Positions 17,026-26,041 of a stretch of DNA of 64,000 bases are shown here, in pieces. The position numbers and the translations under genes were made by a program. The notes beneath the pieces are model-generated. The model searched no databases. It worked only from the letters and a program-made list of their open reading frames with translations, and was not told where the DNA came from. Source of the stretch: SB15 sp964639245 (GTDB taxonomy: Bacteria; Chloroflexota; Anaerolineae; Aggregatilineales; J027); assembly GCA_964639245.1 (NCBI GenBank), contig CAZXCU010000001.1, positions 434,001-498,000 of the forward strand. Reading direction: 5' to 3'. Numbering within the stretch: the stretch's first letter is position 1; each line of letters starts with the position of its first letter.

Positions 17026-19500
17026 ATGAGCGATACAAAACTTGAAGAAATCATTGAGATTGAGCAGCAGGGCTACCGTGCTACCGCAGTACGGCGTTTG
17101 GGCAAATATTTACGTGAAAATCCCGACAGTGCGGAGGGGTGGTACTACATGGCGCGTTTCTCTGCCGAACCTCGCCAGCAGTATCAGGCCATTCAACGGG
17201 CGCTCAAGCTCGACCCCGCCAGCGAAAAAGCACAGGCGTTTTTAGAAGCGCTGTTGCAAGAAAATCCCCAGTTTGCTCCCAAACGTTCTCGTTTGCTCAG
17301 TTTTGCCCTCATCTTGAGTGCCATCGCGTTGATTGTGGCAGCAGGCATCGCGGCGGGGATTGCGACTGGATTTTTTGAAGAACCCACAAGGGAAGTCATC
17401 ATCATCGTTCCCACCGTGACAGCAACCCTACCCATCACCGAGCAACCCTTTGTCATTGAAACCCGCCTCCCTACCGAAAGTGTTGCATCGCCTGCCCCCA
17501 CCGAAACCCTGGCAGCCAATCCCACCGCCCCCACCACGCCCGAACCTGCCATTACCATTATAGGGTTAAGTACCGCTTTCGTTAGCGCGACTCCTGCTCC
17601 TACCAGCACCTTGTTACCCACTGCCGCGCCCCAACTGAACAATCTTCCGACGCGGGTGGTGCTGCTTTCTCCTATCAGCCCGGAGATTGATGGACAAATT
17701 CAAAATCTTATCAATCCCGCGTACCTCCAATTAGAAGCAGTTCAAACCCCCATTACCGGGCAAGCCGATGCTCAACAAATTGCCGATACACAGGACGCGG
17801 CACTGGTCATCTATGGTACAGCCAATGAAATTAACCTCTATGCTCAGGAAGATACCCAGCAAACCCTCAGCCGTCCCGAACTCATGCCTCTTAGCCGATT
17901 GAGCAATCCGTGGGAACTCACCCTTACATCCTCTGATTGGCAAAATGGCATGATGGCAGCGCTGGCCTACCTCACCTACCAGCATCAGGAGGTCATCACC
18001 GCGCTGGAAACCCGCTTTGAAAATATCCGCGGAGTCCTGAGCGAAGATGAAATTCGTTTGGCGGGCATGTTGGCCTACAGCTATCAAGCGCTTGGCGACC
18101 ACACCACTGCCTTACCGGTGTATGATTTGTTAATTGGCTATACCGAAGATACTCATATTAAAGCGAATCGCGCATGGGCAGTTGCCCAGACGGGCGACTC
18201 CGAATCCGCCGTCACCCTGTACCTATCTCTGCTGGATGAACACCCCGACCCGTCCTTTATCCAGACCAACATTGGCGATATTTACGCCGCGTTTCCCGAA
18301 TCTGCCAATTCTGCCCGTCTTGCCTACGATGAAGCGATCAAACTTGACCCCCGCGCCCCGCGTCCGCACCTTGGCAAAGGACGGTTGTTGGTGGCTGCGG
18401 AAGATTTCAACGCGGCGATGAGCGAATTTAACAACGCAGTGAATGTGGCAACCGATTATGCACCCGCCTATTTTGCCCGTGCTGAACTCCGCGCTACCTT
18501 GGGGTTGCTGGATGATGCTTACAGCGATGTCAGTTATGCTATCAGCCTTCAACCGACAATCGGTGTATATTATTTGCTGCAAGGCCAGATTCTCTATGAA
18601 AAGCAGGCATGGGAACTTGCCCGCCAAGCCTTTGAAAATTTCGTCCAGCGCAGCACCCCCAACCCTGAAATCTATACTTTTCTGGCAGAAGCCTACCTCA
18701 ATCTCAACAATCCTGATGCGGCGGTTCAGGCCAGCAATCAAGCCCTTACGCTCAACCCTGACTATGCCGCCGCATGGTTGGTTCAGGGGCAGGCCAGCTT
18801 GCTCAAAAATGACCCCACTGCTGCCATGAACGCCTTTAATCAGGGCATCCAAAAAGATGCAAACAATGTCGCTTTGCTGGTTGCACGCTGTACGCTCCAT
18901 GCCGAAATGGGGGATGATGGGGCTGCTGCTACCGATTGTGATTCCGCTTTAGCACTCGACCCGGTTAATGGGCAAGCCCTTGAGCAGCGTGGTTTAATCC
19001 GTGCCAGAGCCGGAGACAGAGCCGGGGCCGCCGCCGATTTTCAAGAGGCTATCATTTACTATCCAGAAGCGGTGCAGGCCTATTATTATCTCGGCTTGTA
19101 TGCCCTTCAGGAACAGCGTTATGAGGATGCGGTAGCCAACCTGACCAGAGCAATTGAACTTTCCCCACAGTTAGGCGAAGCCTATGCTGCACGTGGAGTT
19201 GCCTATCGCATCTCGGCACAATGGCAGCAGGCCGTTAGTGATTTTGAACAAGCCCTGCTCCTTGTTCCAGAAGATGAATATACCTACTATGAATTGGGGT
19301 TGGCCCAGCGTGGCTTGGCGGATATTGCCTATGAAGCGGGCAACACCCAGCAGGCACAAACCCTGTATGAATCAGCAAAAGCGGCTTTTACCAGTTTCAT
19401 TGAACGAACCGCCGCCGATAACCCCTATGTAGACGATGCACAAGCTGGCCTAGACTATGTGAATGCCGCGTTGGGAGTTATTCAATCCACCAGTAACTAA
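17026..19500 (+). CDS. Single-span membrane TPR protein with Thr/Pro linker
   Basis: The 824-residue protein has two N-terminal TPR-like repeats (1-80), one membrane span (~88-115), a Thr/Pro/Ala-rich linker (~120-210) and a large outer region. The first part of that region (~215-330) has I-D-G-Q-I-Q-N-L-I and A-A-L-V-I-Y-G-T-A, reminiscent of a small alpha/beta fold; the rest is about twelve TPR repeats (for example Y-A-A-A-W-L-V-Q-G-Q-A, Y-E-D-A-V-A-N-L-T-R-A). With no cleavable signal the TPRs after the span would be outside the cytoplasm. It probably scaffolds other proteins. The -10-like TACTAT eight bases before the ATG suggests a short or absent leader. The next gene, a histidine-kinase dimerisation module, starts 50 bases later and may be co-transcribed. 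Confidence 0.8.
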   Translation: MSDTKLEEIIEIEQQGYRATAVRRLGKYLRENPDSAEGWYYMARFSAEPRQQYQAIQRALKLDPASEKAQAFLEALLQENPQFAPKRSRLLSFALILSAIALIVAAGIAAGIATGFFEEPTREVIIIVPTVTATLPITEQPFVIETRLPTESVASPAPTETLAANPTAPTTPEPAITIIGLSTAFVSATPAPTSTLLPTAAPQLNNLPTRVVLLSPISPEIDGQIQNLINPAYLQLEAVQTPITGQADAQQIADTQDAALVIYGTANEINLYAQEDTQQTLSRPELMPLSRLSNPWELTLTSSDWQNGMMAALAYLTYQHQEVITALETRFENIRGVLSEDEIRLAGMLAYSYQALGDHTTALPVYDLLIGYTEDTHIKANRAWAVAQTGDSESAVTLYLSLLDEHPDPSFIQTNIGDIYAAFPESANSARLAYDEAIKLDPRAPRPHLGKGRLLVAAEDFNAAMSEFNNAVNVATDYAPAYFARAELRATLGLLDDAYSDVSYAISLQPTIGVYYLLQGQILYEKQAWELARQAFENFVQRSTPNPEIYTFLAEAYLNLNNPDAAVQASNQALTLNPDYAAAWLVQGQASLLKNDPTAAMNAFNQGIQKDANNVALLVARCTLHAEMGDDGAAATDCDSALALDPVNGQALEQRGLIRARAGDRAGAAADFQEAIIYYPEAVQAYYYLGLYALQEQRYEDAVANLTRAIELSPQLGEAYAARGVAYRISAQWQQAVSDFEQALLLVPEDEYTYYELGLAQRGLADIAYEAGNTQQAQTLYESAKAAFTSFIERTAADNPYVDDAQAGLDYVNAALGVIQSTSN

Positions 19501-19550
19501 CTTGAGGATCGTGTTTCTATTGCTAGGAAAAGAAATAACAGGAGAACACC

Positions 19551-19826
19551 ATGCCCAAAGAAATTAATTGGGAAAATTTTGAGGAAGAAGTTAGCGAAAT
19601 CATGTCCCCCGAAGCGCGTGAATGGGTCGCCCGTCTGCTGCATGACCATGTAAGCGGGTTGGTGACGAATCTCGCCATGCAGGTCGAAATTGTTCGTAAG
19701 ATGATGGCGCGGGACATGCCCATTCAAGAGGAAATGGAGTCGCTCAAAGAAAATGTATCCAATGCCTCTACCCATATCAAAGGTATCGAAAAAGCCATCC
19801 GTCCACCCCGTTCTGAGGAAGGCTAG
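19551..19826 (+). CDS. Stand-alone histidine-kinase dimerisation (HisKA_3-like) module
   Basis: The 91-residue protein looks like the dimerisation and phosphoacceptor helices of a NarL-type sensor kinase: W-V-A-R-L-L-H-D-H-V-S-G-L-V-T-N-L with the H-box His at 31, a second helix ~60-82, and I-R-P-P-R at the position where such kinases read L-R-P-P before their ATPase domain. The ATPase domain is absent; the frame ends nine residues later at a proper stop. It could be a phosphotransfer protein fed by another kinase, or a non-phosphorylated dimer module. AGGAG lies seven bases before the ATG, so it is a translated gene. It follows the membrane TPR gene by 50 bp, and its stop shares CTAG with the convergent SLOG gene. 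Confidence 0.65.
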   Translation: MPKEINWENFEEEVSEIMSPEAREWVARLLHDHVSGLVTNLAMQVEIVRKMMARDMPIQEEMESLKENVSNASTHIKGIEKAIRPPRSEEG

Positions 19827-20560
19827 CGCAGCCAGATACTCCGTAACAAGTGGTATAAATCTTCGGGTGGTTGGCGGTTCACATCAAATATTTTGAGGGT
19901 TGCGCCGATGGGAAACACATCCCGTAACTCACTACGGGGGGCGGCGCTGGCAAGTTCATCGGCGTAGCGCCCTGTCCCTTTCAGCACTACCACCGGAGTT
20001 CCGATTTTGGCGTGCATCTCAATTTCACGCCGCACGATGGCCCCACCGTTCACCACCAGCGCTACTCCGGGCGTGCCAAATGAACGCGAGACTTCCACCA
20101 ATAAATGAGATTCTGCGCCAAAATCGTTGGCCTCCACAATCACAAAATGATTATGAAATTCGTTCAAAGGCCAGCGTCCTGGTTCGGGTTCAGGCCCATC
20201 CGGGTAGGTCACATTGTTACGGACGGTAATCCCCAGCAGAGGAAACGTTGCTTTGGCTTCGGCATAGGCTTCCCCCACAATTTGCATCACCCCTGCATCC
20301 GTGCCGCCATCGGCTACCAATAATTTATTATCCTCCGCAAACCGAATCACACTCTGTGACAGCACCCGCTTTAAGTGGCTTTGCTGCTGACCGGATAGCT
20401 CCATCCCCCCAACGTGCATCGAAATGGTTAGGCGGTTTGGCGGCAATCCTAACCAGCGCACTACATCCACCGCCGAACTGGTCGGCATCACTTCAATCAA
20501 AGAGGCAGTACGCCCGTTCTCAAAAGTAATTTTTTTAACGAGAGGTTGATACTCGTCCAT
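19823..20560 (-). CDS. SLOG-superfamily protein of the TRPM-like (LSDAT) type
   Basis: The 245-residue protein matches the prokaryotic LSDAT/SLOG pattern known from the N-terminus of TRPM channels: D-G-G-T-D-A-G-V-M (84-92), G-I-T-V (110-113), H-N-H-F-V-I-V-E (136-143) and N-G-G-A-I-V-R-R-E-I (171-180), with a late G-T-G-R-Y-A-D-E-L. SLOG domains bind nucleotide-derived ligands and are thought to sense them, sometimes in conflict systems. Here the domain stands alone without a membrane channel or nuclease attached. It is convergent with the kinase-module gene, sharing a 4-bp stop overlap, and divergent from the M32 peptidase across 124 bp. The ligand is unknown. Confidence 0.75.
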   Translation of the reverse strand: MDEYQPLVKKITFENGRTASLIEVMPTSSAVDVVRWLGLPPNRLTISMHVGGMELSGQQQSHLKRVLSQSVIRFAEDNKLLVADGGTDAGVMQIVGEAYAEAKATFPLLGITVRNNVTYPDGPEPEPGRWPLNEFHNHFVIVEANDFGAESHLLVEVSRSFGTPGVALVVNGGAIVRREIEMHAKIGTPVVVLKGTGRYADELASAAPRSELRDVFPIGATLKIFDVNRQPPEDLYHLLRSIWLR

Positions 20561-20579
20561 CCGTTACATTCCTAAGAGT

Positions 20580-20598
20580 GCCTATTAATTATATAGGC
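20580..20598. promoter_or_regulatory. Inverted repeat in a divergent promoter region
   Basis: GCCTAT (20580-20585) and ATAGGC (20593-20598) flank an AT-rich heptamer between the divergent SLOG and carboxypeptidase genes. It could be an operator for either gene; no bound factor can be named. Confidence 0.3.
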
Positions 20599-20684
20599 GT
20601 AGTAAACAACAAGCGAACCCAATGTCTGTTAAAAAACTTTTTTCAACGGTAAAATAGGCGCAACTTAGTTAGAGGATATACAAC

Positions 20685-22184
20685 ATGGCTATTGAAGCAC
20701 TCAAAGCCCGAATGCGCGAAATTCACGATTTAGAGCGTGTGGGCGCGATTTTGGGGTGGGATCAACAAACACAGATGCCGCCGGGAGGGGCTGCGGCCCG
20801 CGCCCGTCAACTGGGAACCATCAGTAAAATTGCTCATGAAACCCTGACTGCCGATGAAACAGGGCGTTTGATTGAAGATGCCAAGGCTGCAATGGCGGGC
20901 ATGGATTACGACAGCGACGAGGCCGCCCTGGTACGCGCCGCCGAATATCAATATGAACAGGCCACCAAACTGCCCACTGATTTGGTGGTTGCGCTTCAGG
21001 AAGCGACCACTTTAGGGCATGAGGTGTGGGTGGAAGCGCGTGCAACCAGCAATTTTGAACACTTTCGTCCCATGCTAGAAAAAATCTTTGATTTAACCAA
21101 ACAAGCAGTGGAATGTTTGGGATACGAAGAAGTCCCTTACGATGCCTTACTGAATCAATATGAACGGGGAATGCCCACCCGCGAAGTGAAACGCCTGTTT
21201 GATGAACTCAAAAAAGACCTTGTTCCGTTAGTTAAAGCCATTCAAGAAAATCAGCACAAGGTGTCCGATGAAATTGTCCATCGGGAATATCCGATTGAAC
21301 GCCAGCGCGAATTTGGCGAAAAAGTCGTCAGCGCCTATGGCTTCGATTTCAAACGCGGACGGCAAGACCTTGCGGTGCATCCTTTCTGCACCCATTTCTC
21401 CTGCGATGATGTCCGCATTACCACCCGTTTTGAAACCAATTTCCTGAATCCGGCCTTGTTTGGAACAATGCACGAATCGGGACATGGGATGTATGAACAG
21501 GGTGTGGCACAGGCGCTGGATGAGACGATTTTAGGCAACGGGACTTCTCTGGGCGTGCATGAAAGTCAATCGCGCCTGTGGGAAAATATCGTCGGGCGCA
21601 GTCGGGGGTTCTGGCAGCATTACTATCCCGAATTGCAAAAAACCTTCCCCGAATCGCTGCATGATGTCAGCATGGAGCGATTCTACCAAGCAATTAATGC
21701 CTCGCAGCCTTCATTTATCCGTGTAGAAGCGGACGAAGTGTACTACAACCTGCATATCATGGTGCGTTTTGAAATTGAACAGGCCATCATGAACGGCGAA
21801 TTGGCGATTAAAGATTTGCCGCAGGTGTGGAACGCGAAATTCGAGGAATATATTGGCATTGTCCCGCCGAATGATGCACAGGGCGTATTGCAAGATGTTC
21901 ACTGGTCATCCGGCTTGATTGGCTACTTCCCCACCTATTCGCTTGGCAATTTCCTCTCGGTACAGTTCTACGACAAAGCCGTTGAACAATACCCCCAGAT
22001 TCCCGATGAAATTGCCCATGGCAAATTTGATACCCTGCTCAACTGGATGCGAACCAACATTCACCAGCACGGCAGCAAATTTACCCCGCGTGAACTTGTC
22101 CAGCGCGTCACCGGAACAGAAATGCAGGTTGCGCCTTTCGTTCGTTATCTGACCCACAAATACAGCGAAATTTACGGGCTGTAA
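20685..22184 (+). CDS. Carboxypeptidase Taq-type metallopeptidase (M32)
   Basis: The 499-residue protein is a full-length M32 carboxypeptidase, a zinc or cobalt enzyme that removes C-terminal residues from peptides in the cytoplasm. The metal site H-E-S-G-H-G-M-Y-E lies near residue 263, with the third ligand E in H-E-S-Q-S-R-L-W-E about 30 residues later. Other family blocks are visible: G-W-D-Q-Q-T-Q-M-P-P-G-G near residue 24, D-V-R-I-T-T-R-F before the metal site, and D-E-V-Y-Y-N-L-H-I near 350. GAGGA lies nine bases before the ATG. A strong terminator follows, so it is monocistronic. Confidence 0.94.
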   Translation: MAIEALKARMREIHDLERVGAILGWDQQTQMPPGGAAARARQLGTISKIAHETLTADETGRLIEDAKAAMAGMDYDSDEAALVRAAEYQYEQATKLPTDLVVALQEATTLGHEVWVEARATSNFEHFRPMLEKIFDLTKQAVECLGYEEVPYDALLNQYERGMPTREVKRLFDELKKDLVPLVKAIQENQHKVSDEIVHREYPIERQREFGEKVVSAYGFDFKRGRQDLAVHPFCTHFSCDDVRITTRFETNFLNPALFGTMHESGHGMYEQGVAQALDETILGNGTSLGVHESQSRLWENIVGRSRGFWQHYYPELQKTFPESLHDVSMERFYQAINASQPSFIRVEADEVYYNLHIMVRFEIEQAIMNGELAIKDLPQVWNAKFEEYIGIVPPNDAQGVLQDVHWSSGLIGYFPTYSLGNFLSVQFYDKAVEQYPQIPDEIAHGKFDTLLNWMRTNIHQHGSKFTPRELVQRVTGTEMQVAPFVRYLTHKYSEIYGL

Positions 22185-22197
22185 TTTTTTGCCTTCC

Positions 22198-22231
22198 ATG
22201 CCCTTTTTCTCCGCAGGAAAAGGGCATTTTT
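22198..22231 (+). terminator. Intrinsic terminator of the M32 carboxypeptidase gene
   Basis: A 10-bp perfect stem ATGCCCTTTT (22198-22207) with AAAAGGGCAT (22218-22227) is followed by a T run, 14 bases after the stop codon. Confidence 0.88.
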
Positions 22232-22289
22232 CCCATATTTTTCCTCATGTAGTAAAGTTATTTGTATTACCTCTCTAGGACTTTGACGG

Positions 22290-23519
22290 ATGCAAAAAGC
22301 AAAAGCAGTTTTCCTTGAATGGCAGCCAGCCCTCAAACTTGCCGTCCTTATCGCATTGATTCAGCGTGTGTTTTTTCAGGTGTGGATGGGGGGGGTGTTT
22401 GCAGCTATCGAAAATTTTCAACTCGATACAGGCTATCATTACACGCCAGCAGACAAACGCCTGCCATTTTTGGAATCGGATTTGAGTAGGGTGTTGTTTG
22501 AAATTTGGCGACGCTGGGATGCAGTGCATTATCTTAATTTAGCAGAAAACGGCTATGAAGCCACCGACCCCAAACCAACAATTTTTCCTCCACTAACTTC
22601 CGTAGGCATCCAATTTTTTGATATGGTCACGCCCGGTATAGTAGACATTGGAGGAATATTTTTTTCTTCTCTATATTTTATAATTTTTTTAACTGTGTTT
22701 TACCGTTTTTGTGAAATTTATTATCAAGATCAACCCTTAGCGGTAGCAAGTGTATGGGTTATTGCATTTCTGCCAACGAGCTATGTCTGGAACGCACCCA
22801 TGTCCGAAGCACCTTACATGGCACTCACTATCGCTTTGCTTTACATGACGCTGCACAATCAATGGATTATAGCTACTTTTTTGGGTATCTTAGCCACACT
22901 CACCCGTCAACAGGGCATGGTCTTAGGGGGTGTAGCCCTGCTTATGTTGTTAGAGCAATCCAAAGCCACTTACGGCATTTGGGTCGACAACGGGTGGCGG
23001 ATATTCAAAAAAGTCTGGCCGTTTGTCCTGTTACCCCTTGTGTGGTATGCCTTTTTATCCTATCGAGAATCGATTCATCTTCCGCCCTATCAGTCAACAC
23101 AAGAACAATATTTTGGTACGCTGTTCGTTAATCCCCTGCAAGGGATATTAGATACAGCCGAACTTTTTATCCGTTTTCCCACAAAAACATTGGCTTACCC
23201 GGATTTGATTGCCGTATTGGTAACATGGGTTTTGGCAATTGCCCTTTTGTTGTCTCCACGTCATCGCCGCCTCCCCCTCATTGGCTACACCTTCGGGTAT
23301 ATGCTTATTTTTTTTACCTTAGGGCTAAAAGTTGGCGAAGGCACATTGCTTAAAATCTCTTATGCCCGCCAAGCGATGGCACTCTTTCCCCTTTGGGTAC
23401 TGGTTGCCGATGCCCTGCTTCACAGTTCCAAGTGGGTACGCTTGCTCTATGTTGCATTCATTTTTGCTGCGCTGTTAATCCTCAGTGCTGCCCATAGTTT
23501 GGGTGGGGGTGTTTCGTAA
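22290..23519 (+). CDS. PIG-V-like integral membrane mannosyltransferase
   Basis: The 409-residue protein has about ten membrane spans. The PIG-V/GT-C pattern is visible: a first outer loop with R-W-D-A-V-H-Y-L-N-L-A near residue 73, F-P-P-L-T near 97, S-E-A-P-Y-M-A-L near 170, and L-T-R-Q-Q-G near 208. PIG-V family enzymes transfer mannose from a lipid-linked donor at the membrane; bacterial members probably modify lipids or surface glycans. AGGA lies about ten bases before the ATG. It sits alone between the M32 terminator and the P-type ATPase promoter. Base use is slightly more AT-rich in the middle (22620-22720) than in its neighbours. Confidence 0.75.
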   Translation: MQKAKAVFLEWQPALKLAVLIALIQRVFFQVWMGGVFAAIENFQLDTGYHYTPADKRLPFLESDLSRVLFEIWRRWDAVHYLNLAENGYEATDPKPTIFPPLTSVGIQFFDMVTPGIVDIGGIFFSSLYFIIFLTVFYRFCEIYYQDQPLAVASVWVIAFLPTSYVWNAPMSEAPYMALTIALLYMTLHNQWIIATFLGILATLTRQQGMVLGGVALLMLLEQSKATYGIWVDNGWRIFKKVWPFVLLPLVWYAFLSYRESIHLPPYQSTQEQYFGTLFVNPLQGILDTAELFIRFPTKTLAYPDLIAVLVTWVLAIALLLSPRHRRLPLIGYTFGYMLIFFTLGLKVGEGTLLKISYARQAMALFPLWVLVADALLHSSKWVRLLYVAFIFAALLILSAAHSLGGGVS

Positions 23520-23584
23520 CTTTTCGCACCCGGTTCGGGTTTTGCACGTATAATCAATAACGCTATCTGGGGAATACAATACAC

Positions 23585-26041
23585 ATGATGCAAATTCGCG
23601 GCCTCACCAGCACAGAAGCAGCACGGCTTGTCGCTGAAGGCAAAAGTAATAACGTTGATCTTCGCAGCAGCCGTTCTTATGCTGATATTTTCCGCGCCAA
23701 TTTTCTTTCACTCGCCAATATTATTCTGCTTATGATCATTGCGATTTTGATTCTGGTGGGCAAACCCACTGACGCAATTGTTACCGGAGGCGCGGTGGGG
23801 ATTAATATTCTGGTTGGCACCTTTCAGGAATTTCAATCCAAACGAAAACTCGACCAGATTGCCCTGCTCACCCGTCCTAAAATTACCGTTCTCCGTGATG
23901 GACATCCCCAAGAAATTAGCCAGACCGATGTTGTGCTAGGCGACGCGATTCTGCTGCGGGCAGGCGACCAAGCGGTAGTGGATGGGAAAATTATCTCAGA
24001 GGGCAATGGCAAACTGCTGGATATGGATGAATCCCTGCTCACTGGTGAATCCGATTTAATTGCCAAGCGCACCGGCGATGAAATTTTATCGGGGAGCTTT
24101 GCGGTGGTAGGCGAAGCGGTGTATATAGCGGAAAGAGTGGGTAAAGACAGTTTCGCTCAAAAAATCACGGCAGGCGCACGCGAATTTACCTTGAGCGTTA
24201 CCCCACTTCAACGGCAAATTAGCGTCATTGTACGAATGCTGGTCGTGCTGGCAATAGGCATGAGTATTTTGCTGGCGCTGTCCTATCTGTATCAGGAAAA
24301 ACCCCTGTCAGATGGTGTGGAAGATATGGCAGTCGTTATTTCGCTTGTGCCACAGGGACTCCTGCTCATGATTACGGTGTCTTATGCGCTTGGGGCGGTC
24401 AGAATCGCGGGCAAAGGAGCGCTTGTCCAGCAAAGCAATGCTGTGGAAAGTCTGAGCAATGTGAATGTGCTGTGTATGGACAAAACTGGCACGCTAACCA
24501 CCAACCGCATTTTATTTCATGGGCTGCATCCGTTTACAAATTGCGAAAAAGAAGCCTTTCAAACACTGGTGGGAGATTACATCGCCAGCACTGGGTCGCG
24601 CAACCGGACTGCCGATGCGATTGCCGAAGCCATTCAAGGCAAGCAGTGGCAAACCACCGCCGAAATTCCATTTTCCTCTACCCGTAAATGGGCTGCCGCC
24701 AGTTTTGTGGAATCCAGCAAACCGGGAACGTGCATTTTAGGAGCGCCCGAAATGCTGCGGTCACAGGTCAACATTGCCGATGAAACCCATTTTGACCACA
24801 CCCTTGCGGAACTTGCCAATCAGGGGTTACGGGTGCTGCTTGTTGCTCATTCCGACCAGATCATTCAGCCAGATGAAATTGCGGAGGATGATAAAATTCG
24901 CCTGCCTGCCAATACGCAAGCGCTCGGATTCATCAGTTTTTCAGACGAACTACGCCCACATGTACAGGAAGTCTTGGCGGGTTTTCGGCAAGCCAACATT
25001 AAGCTCCTGCTGATTTCAGGCGACAATCCGACCACTGTTTCCGCGCTGGCCTATCAAGCGGGGTTTCGCCCCGACGAGGACAAAGCTATTTCGGGGATTG
25101 AACTTGCCGGCCTCGATGAAAGTGACTTCGCCAAAGCCGTCCGCAACCATGCGATTTTTGGACGGATTACACCGGAACAAAAACAGCATATTGTCGAAGT
25201 TTTGCGGGCGGATGGTTATTACGTTGCCATGATGGGGGATGGGGTGAACGATGTGCTGTCCCTGAAAAAAGCACAGGTGGGGATTGCCATGCAGGATGGT
25301 AGCCAAGCAACCCGCAGCGTTGCCGATATTGTGCTGCTCGGCAATAAATTTGAAGTCCTGCCGGATGCTTTTCTGGAAGGCCAGCGAATTTTGAACGGCA
25401 TGAATGATTCGATGCGTTTGTTTTTAACCCGTACCTTTTTTACCGTGCTGCTCATCATCATCGCGGGATTTGTGAACACCCATTTTCCCTTTACGCCGCG
25501 TCACAACGCCCTCTTGACCAGTTTGCCGGTTGGCATTCCGGCCTTTTTCCTTGCGTACTGGGCAAAAACTGGACAGCCGAAAAAATCATTGATTGTCTCG
25601 GTGACGGAATTTGTGTTTCCGGCAGGGTTTTCGCTGGCGGTGGTCTTGGTTTTCATCTGGATTTTGTACCTGACCTATGGCGGCAAAGCGACTCAATCCG
25701 AAGTTGAAACCGCCCGCAGTGTTTTAACGACGGCTTCACTTATCGGCGGGTTGTGGGTGATTGTGCTGGCAGAGCGCGAACGGGAAGACTGGCAGAATGG
25801 ACAAGCCATGCGCTACGACCCGCGCCGTCTTTTGCTGGCGGTTGCCATGCTCCTCCTTTTCGGGGTCGTCATGGCCGTTCCCGGTCTGCGTGACTTTTTT
25901 GAGATGACTCCGCTCTCATGGGCCGACATCGGCTTGATTGCCGTGAGCATGACCGCATGGAGCGCCGCGTTGATGCTGCTCTGGCGTTACAACGTGCTGG
26001 AACGATTGCTTATCCCGAATTATGATTCAACTCCCAAATGA
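23585..26041 (+). CDS. Cation-translocating P-type ATPase
   Basis: The 818-residue pump has every P-type landmark in order: actuator loop T-G-E-S near residue 155, V-P-Q-G-L in the fourth span, phosphorylation site D-K-T-G-T-L-T near 299, hinge G-D-G-V-N-D near 556, and a C-terminal group of six spans. The N-terminus has no heavy-metal binding domain and no CxxC, and the fourth-span motif V-P-Q-G-L replaces P-E-G-L of Ca/Mg pumps, so it fits the poorly known CtpE-like group, for which calcium has been proposed; the ion is not certain. A TATAAT at 23549-23554 lies 30 bases before the ATG. The 3' end overlaps convergent coaX by 32 bp. Confidence 0.88.
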   Translation: MMQIRGLTSTEAARLVAEGKSNNVDLRSSRSYADIFRANFLSLANIILLMIIAILILVGKPTDAIVTGGAVGINILVGTFQEFQSKRKLDQIALLTRPKITVLRDGHPQEISQTDVVLGDAILLRAGDQAVVDGKIISEGNGKLLDMDESLLTGESDLIAKRTGDEILSGSFAVVGEAVYIAERVGKDSFAQKITAGAREFTLSVTPLQRQISVIVRMLVVLAIGMSILLALSYLYQEKPLSDGVEDMAVVISLVPQGLLLMITVSYALGAVRIAGKGALVQQSNAVESLSNVNVLCMDKTGTLTTNRILFHGLHPFTNCEKEAFQTLVGDYIASTGSRNRTADAIAEAIQGKQWQTTAEIPFSSTRKWAAASFVESSKPGTCILGAPEMLRSQVNIADETHFDHTLAELANQGLRVLLVAHSDQIIQPDEIAEDDKIRLPANTQALGFISFSDELRPHVQEVLAGFRQANIKLLLISGDNPTTVSALAYQAGFRPDEDKAISGIELAGLDESDFAKAVRNHAIFGRITPEQKQHIVEVLRADGYYVAMMGDGVNDVLSLKKAQVGIAMQDGSQATRSVADIVLLGNKFEVLPDAFLEGQRILNGMNDSMRLFLTRTFFTVLLIIIAGFVNTHFPFTPRHNALLTSLPVGIPAFFLAYWAKTGQPKKSLIVSVTEFVFPAGFSLAVVLVFIWILYLTYGGKATQSEVETARSVLTTASLIGGLWVIVLAEREREDWQNGQAMRYDPRRLLLAVAMLLLFGVVMAVPGLRDFFEMTPLSWADIGLIAVSMTAWSAALMLLWRYNVLERLLIPNYDSTPK

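Noticed and set aside
18223..18900. 225-codon minus-strand frame inside the TPR membrane protein gene
   Set aside because: It is a shadow of the TPR coding strand; the plus-strand repeats and codon pattern are convincing.
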